Assembly (NCBI GenBank): GCA_021044545.1
Contig: CP087990.1
Coordinates: 1,426,001-1,490,000, forward strand
Direction of reading: 5' to 3'
Length of the DNA: 64,000 nucleotides
DNA from: Comamonadaceae bacterium M7527
GTDB taxonomy: Bacteria; Pseudomonadota; Gammaproteobacteria; Burkholderiales; Burkholderiaceae_C
Shown here: piece after piece, positions 63,356 through 64,000 of the stretch
Numbering within the stretch: the stretch's first letter is position 1
Layout of the letters: every line of letters starts with the position of its first letter
Made by a program: the position numbers and the translations under genes
Notes under the pieces: generated by a model
Database searches by the model: none
What the model saw: the letters and a program-made list of their open reading frames with translations, nothing else
Told to the model about the DNA's origin: nothing

Positions 63356-64000
63356 GTCTTCTTGGGGCGCGCCCAATTGGCAATGCTCAATTGCTTGCCC
63401 CGGGCCACACTCAAGGCAGCAGGCGCGGTGTCTTTGGTGATGGTGGAGCCTGCGCCTACGGTGCCGCCTGCGCCTATGGTGACGGGCGCGACCAACACGC
63501 AGTTGCTACCCACATGCACATCGGCCTCGATAACGGTTTTGTGCTTGTTGGCACCGTCGTAGTTGGCAGTAATGCTGCCCGCGCCATAGTTCACGCGCTC
63601 GCCCACCTGGGCATCGCCAAGATAGGCCAAGTGGTTGGCTTTGGCGCCGGCGGCCAGGCTTGAGTTTTTCACCTCGACAAAGTTGCCAATGTGCACGTCA
63701 GCACCCAGTTGTGCGCCTGGGCGCAAACGTGCGAATGGGCCTACCAATGCACCTGTGCCAACGCTCGCACCAGCTCGCTCGCCGTCAATGTGGGTAAAGG
63801 GATTTATGACAGCGTTGTCGGCAATGGCACAGTTGGCAATCACGCAGTTGGCGCCAATGCGCACATTGCTGCCAATGGTGACGTCGCCGTAAAACACGCA
63901 GTTCACGTCAATATCCACGTCTTGCCCCACCTTCAAGTGGCCACGTATATCAATGCGTGCAGGGTCTGCCAAACGCACACCCTCGCGCATCAGCGCATCG
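63352..64000 (-). CDS. glmU: bifunctional GlmU, C-terminal part (5' end outside window)
   Basis: Acetylates glucosamine-1-phosphate and forms UDP-GlcNAc. About 216 C-terminal residues are visible: the left-handed beta-helix with hexapeptides IGSNVRIGANCVIANCAIADNAVI (pieces), the acetyl-CoA site PFARLRPGAQLGADVHIGNFVEVKNS (pieces), HLAYLGDAQVGERVNYGAGSI and YDGANKHKT. The frame is open to the right edge (DALMREGVRLADPARI), so the uridyltransferase domain lies outside. Confidence 0.95.
   Translation of the reverse strand, partial: DALMREGVRLADPARIDIRGHLKVGQDVDIDVNCVFYGDVTIGSNVRIGANCVIANCAIADNAVINPFTHIDGERAGASVGTGALVGPFARLRPGAQLGADVHIGNFVEVKNSSLAAGAKANHLAYLGDAQVGERVNYGAGSITANYDGANKHKTVIEADVHVGSNCVLVAPVTIGAGGTVGAGSTITKDTAPAALSVARGKQLSIANWARPKKT

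Noticed and set aside
1..64000. rRNA, tRNA, CRISPR arrays, phage or integrase genes
   Set aside because: Reading through gaps gave no cloverleaf, repeat-spacer array or phage structural or integrase motif; a tRNAscan or CRISPR search was not possible here.

Overview
The window reads as chromosome of a heterotrophic betaproteobacterium of the order Burkholderiales, most likely Comamonadaceae or a close relative. This is an inference from gene content and layout: an Entner-Doudoroff glucose cluster, the aerobic benzoyl-CoA epoxide ('box') pathway with BoxR, a form I carbon monoxide dehydrogenase operon beside an RcoM-type CO sensor, and several ABC/TRAP uptake systems. Genes are dense, with many 1-14 nt overlaps. 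No rRNA, tRNA or CRISPR array was recognised.

Layout. 1-6.0 kb: pgl (cut by the left edge), edd, eda, pgi and glk, i.e. glucose to KDPG cleavage. 6.1-10.7 kb: a glucose/mannose-type ABC importer, a Dabb-domain protein and an aldose epimerase. 11.7-17.3 kb: a LacI-type regulator with a DUF1479 dioxygenase, divergent from a 1,5-anhydrofructose-reductase-like enzyme, an AGE-family sugar isomerase and a second Gfo/Idh/MocA enzyme. Three near-identical LacI-type operators tie the importer and this divergent cluster into one regulon. 17.4-20.9 kb: a TAXI-type TRAP transporter with its DUF1850 partner. 20.9-23.8 kb: glutathione reductase, a peroxiredoxin-like protein and an AraC regulator. 23.8-31.9 kb: benzoate catabolism (hydrolase, benzoate-CoA ligase, boxR, boxC, boxB, boxA). 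31.9-43.9 kb: a long leftward run, rraA-like, rcoM, coxMSL, coxG, coxD, coxE, an xdhC-like gene, a mocA-like gene, a 2OG oxygenase and a membrane transporter. 44-45.4 kb: a MATE exporter. 45.9-51 kb: accessory DNA with a PemK/MazF-type toxin-antitoxin pair, an orphan HigA with a HigB remnant, transposase remnants, and a visibly AT-richer island encoding an Lrp regulator, a GntA-like (YqcI/YcgG) N-oxygenase fused to a cupin, and an amino-acid permease. 51-53.3 kb: a DUF3147 gene and glmS. 53.4-63.4 kb: an Lrp regulator and a complete sorbitol/mannitol operon (ABC importer, two polyol dehydrogenases, AraC activator, xylulokinase). The 3' part of glmU lies at the right edge.

Themes. Sugars and polyols enter through binding-protein systems and feed the Entner-Doudoroff and pentulose routes; benzoate and CO provide aromatic carbon and supplementary electrons. 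In all three binding-protein operons a strong hairpin separates the binding-protein gene from its permease genes. A 17-bp imperfect palindrome close to CTAGGGAAAGTCCTAGG recurs at four catabolic promoters. Four otherwise healthy genes (edd, TAXI binding protein, an AraC regulator, DUF3147) each carry one small indel in a GC-rich or homopolymer stretch, so assembly error must be excluded before calling them pseudogenes. The most novel-looking item is the N-oxygenase-cupin fusion in the AT-rich island.
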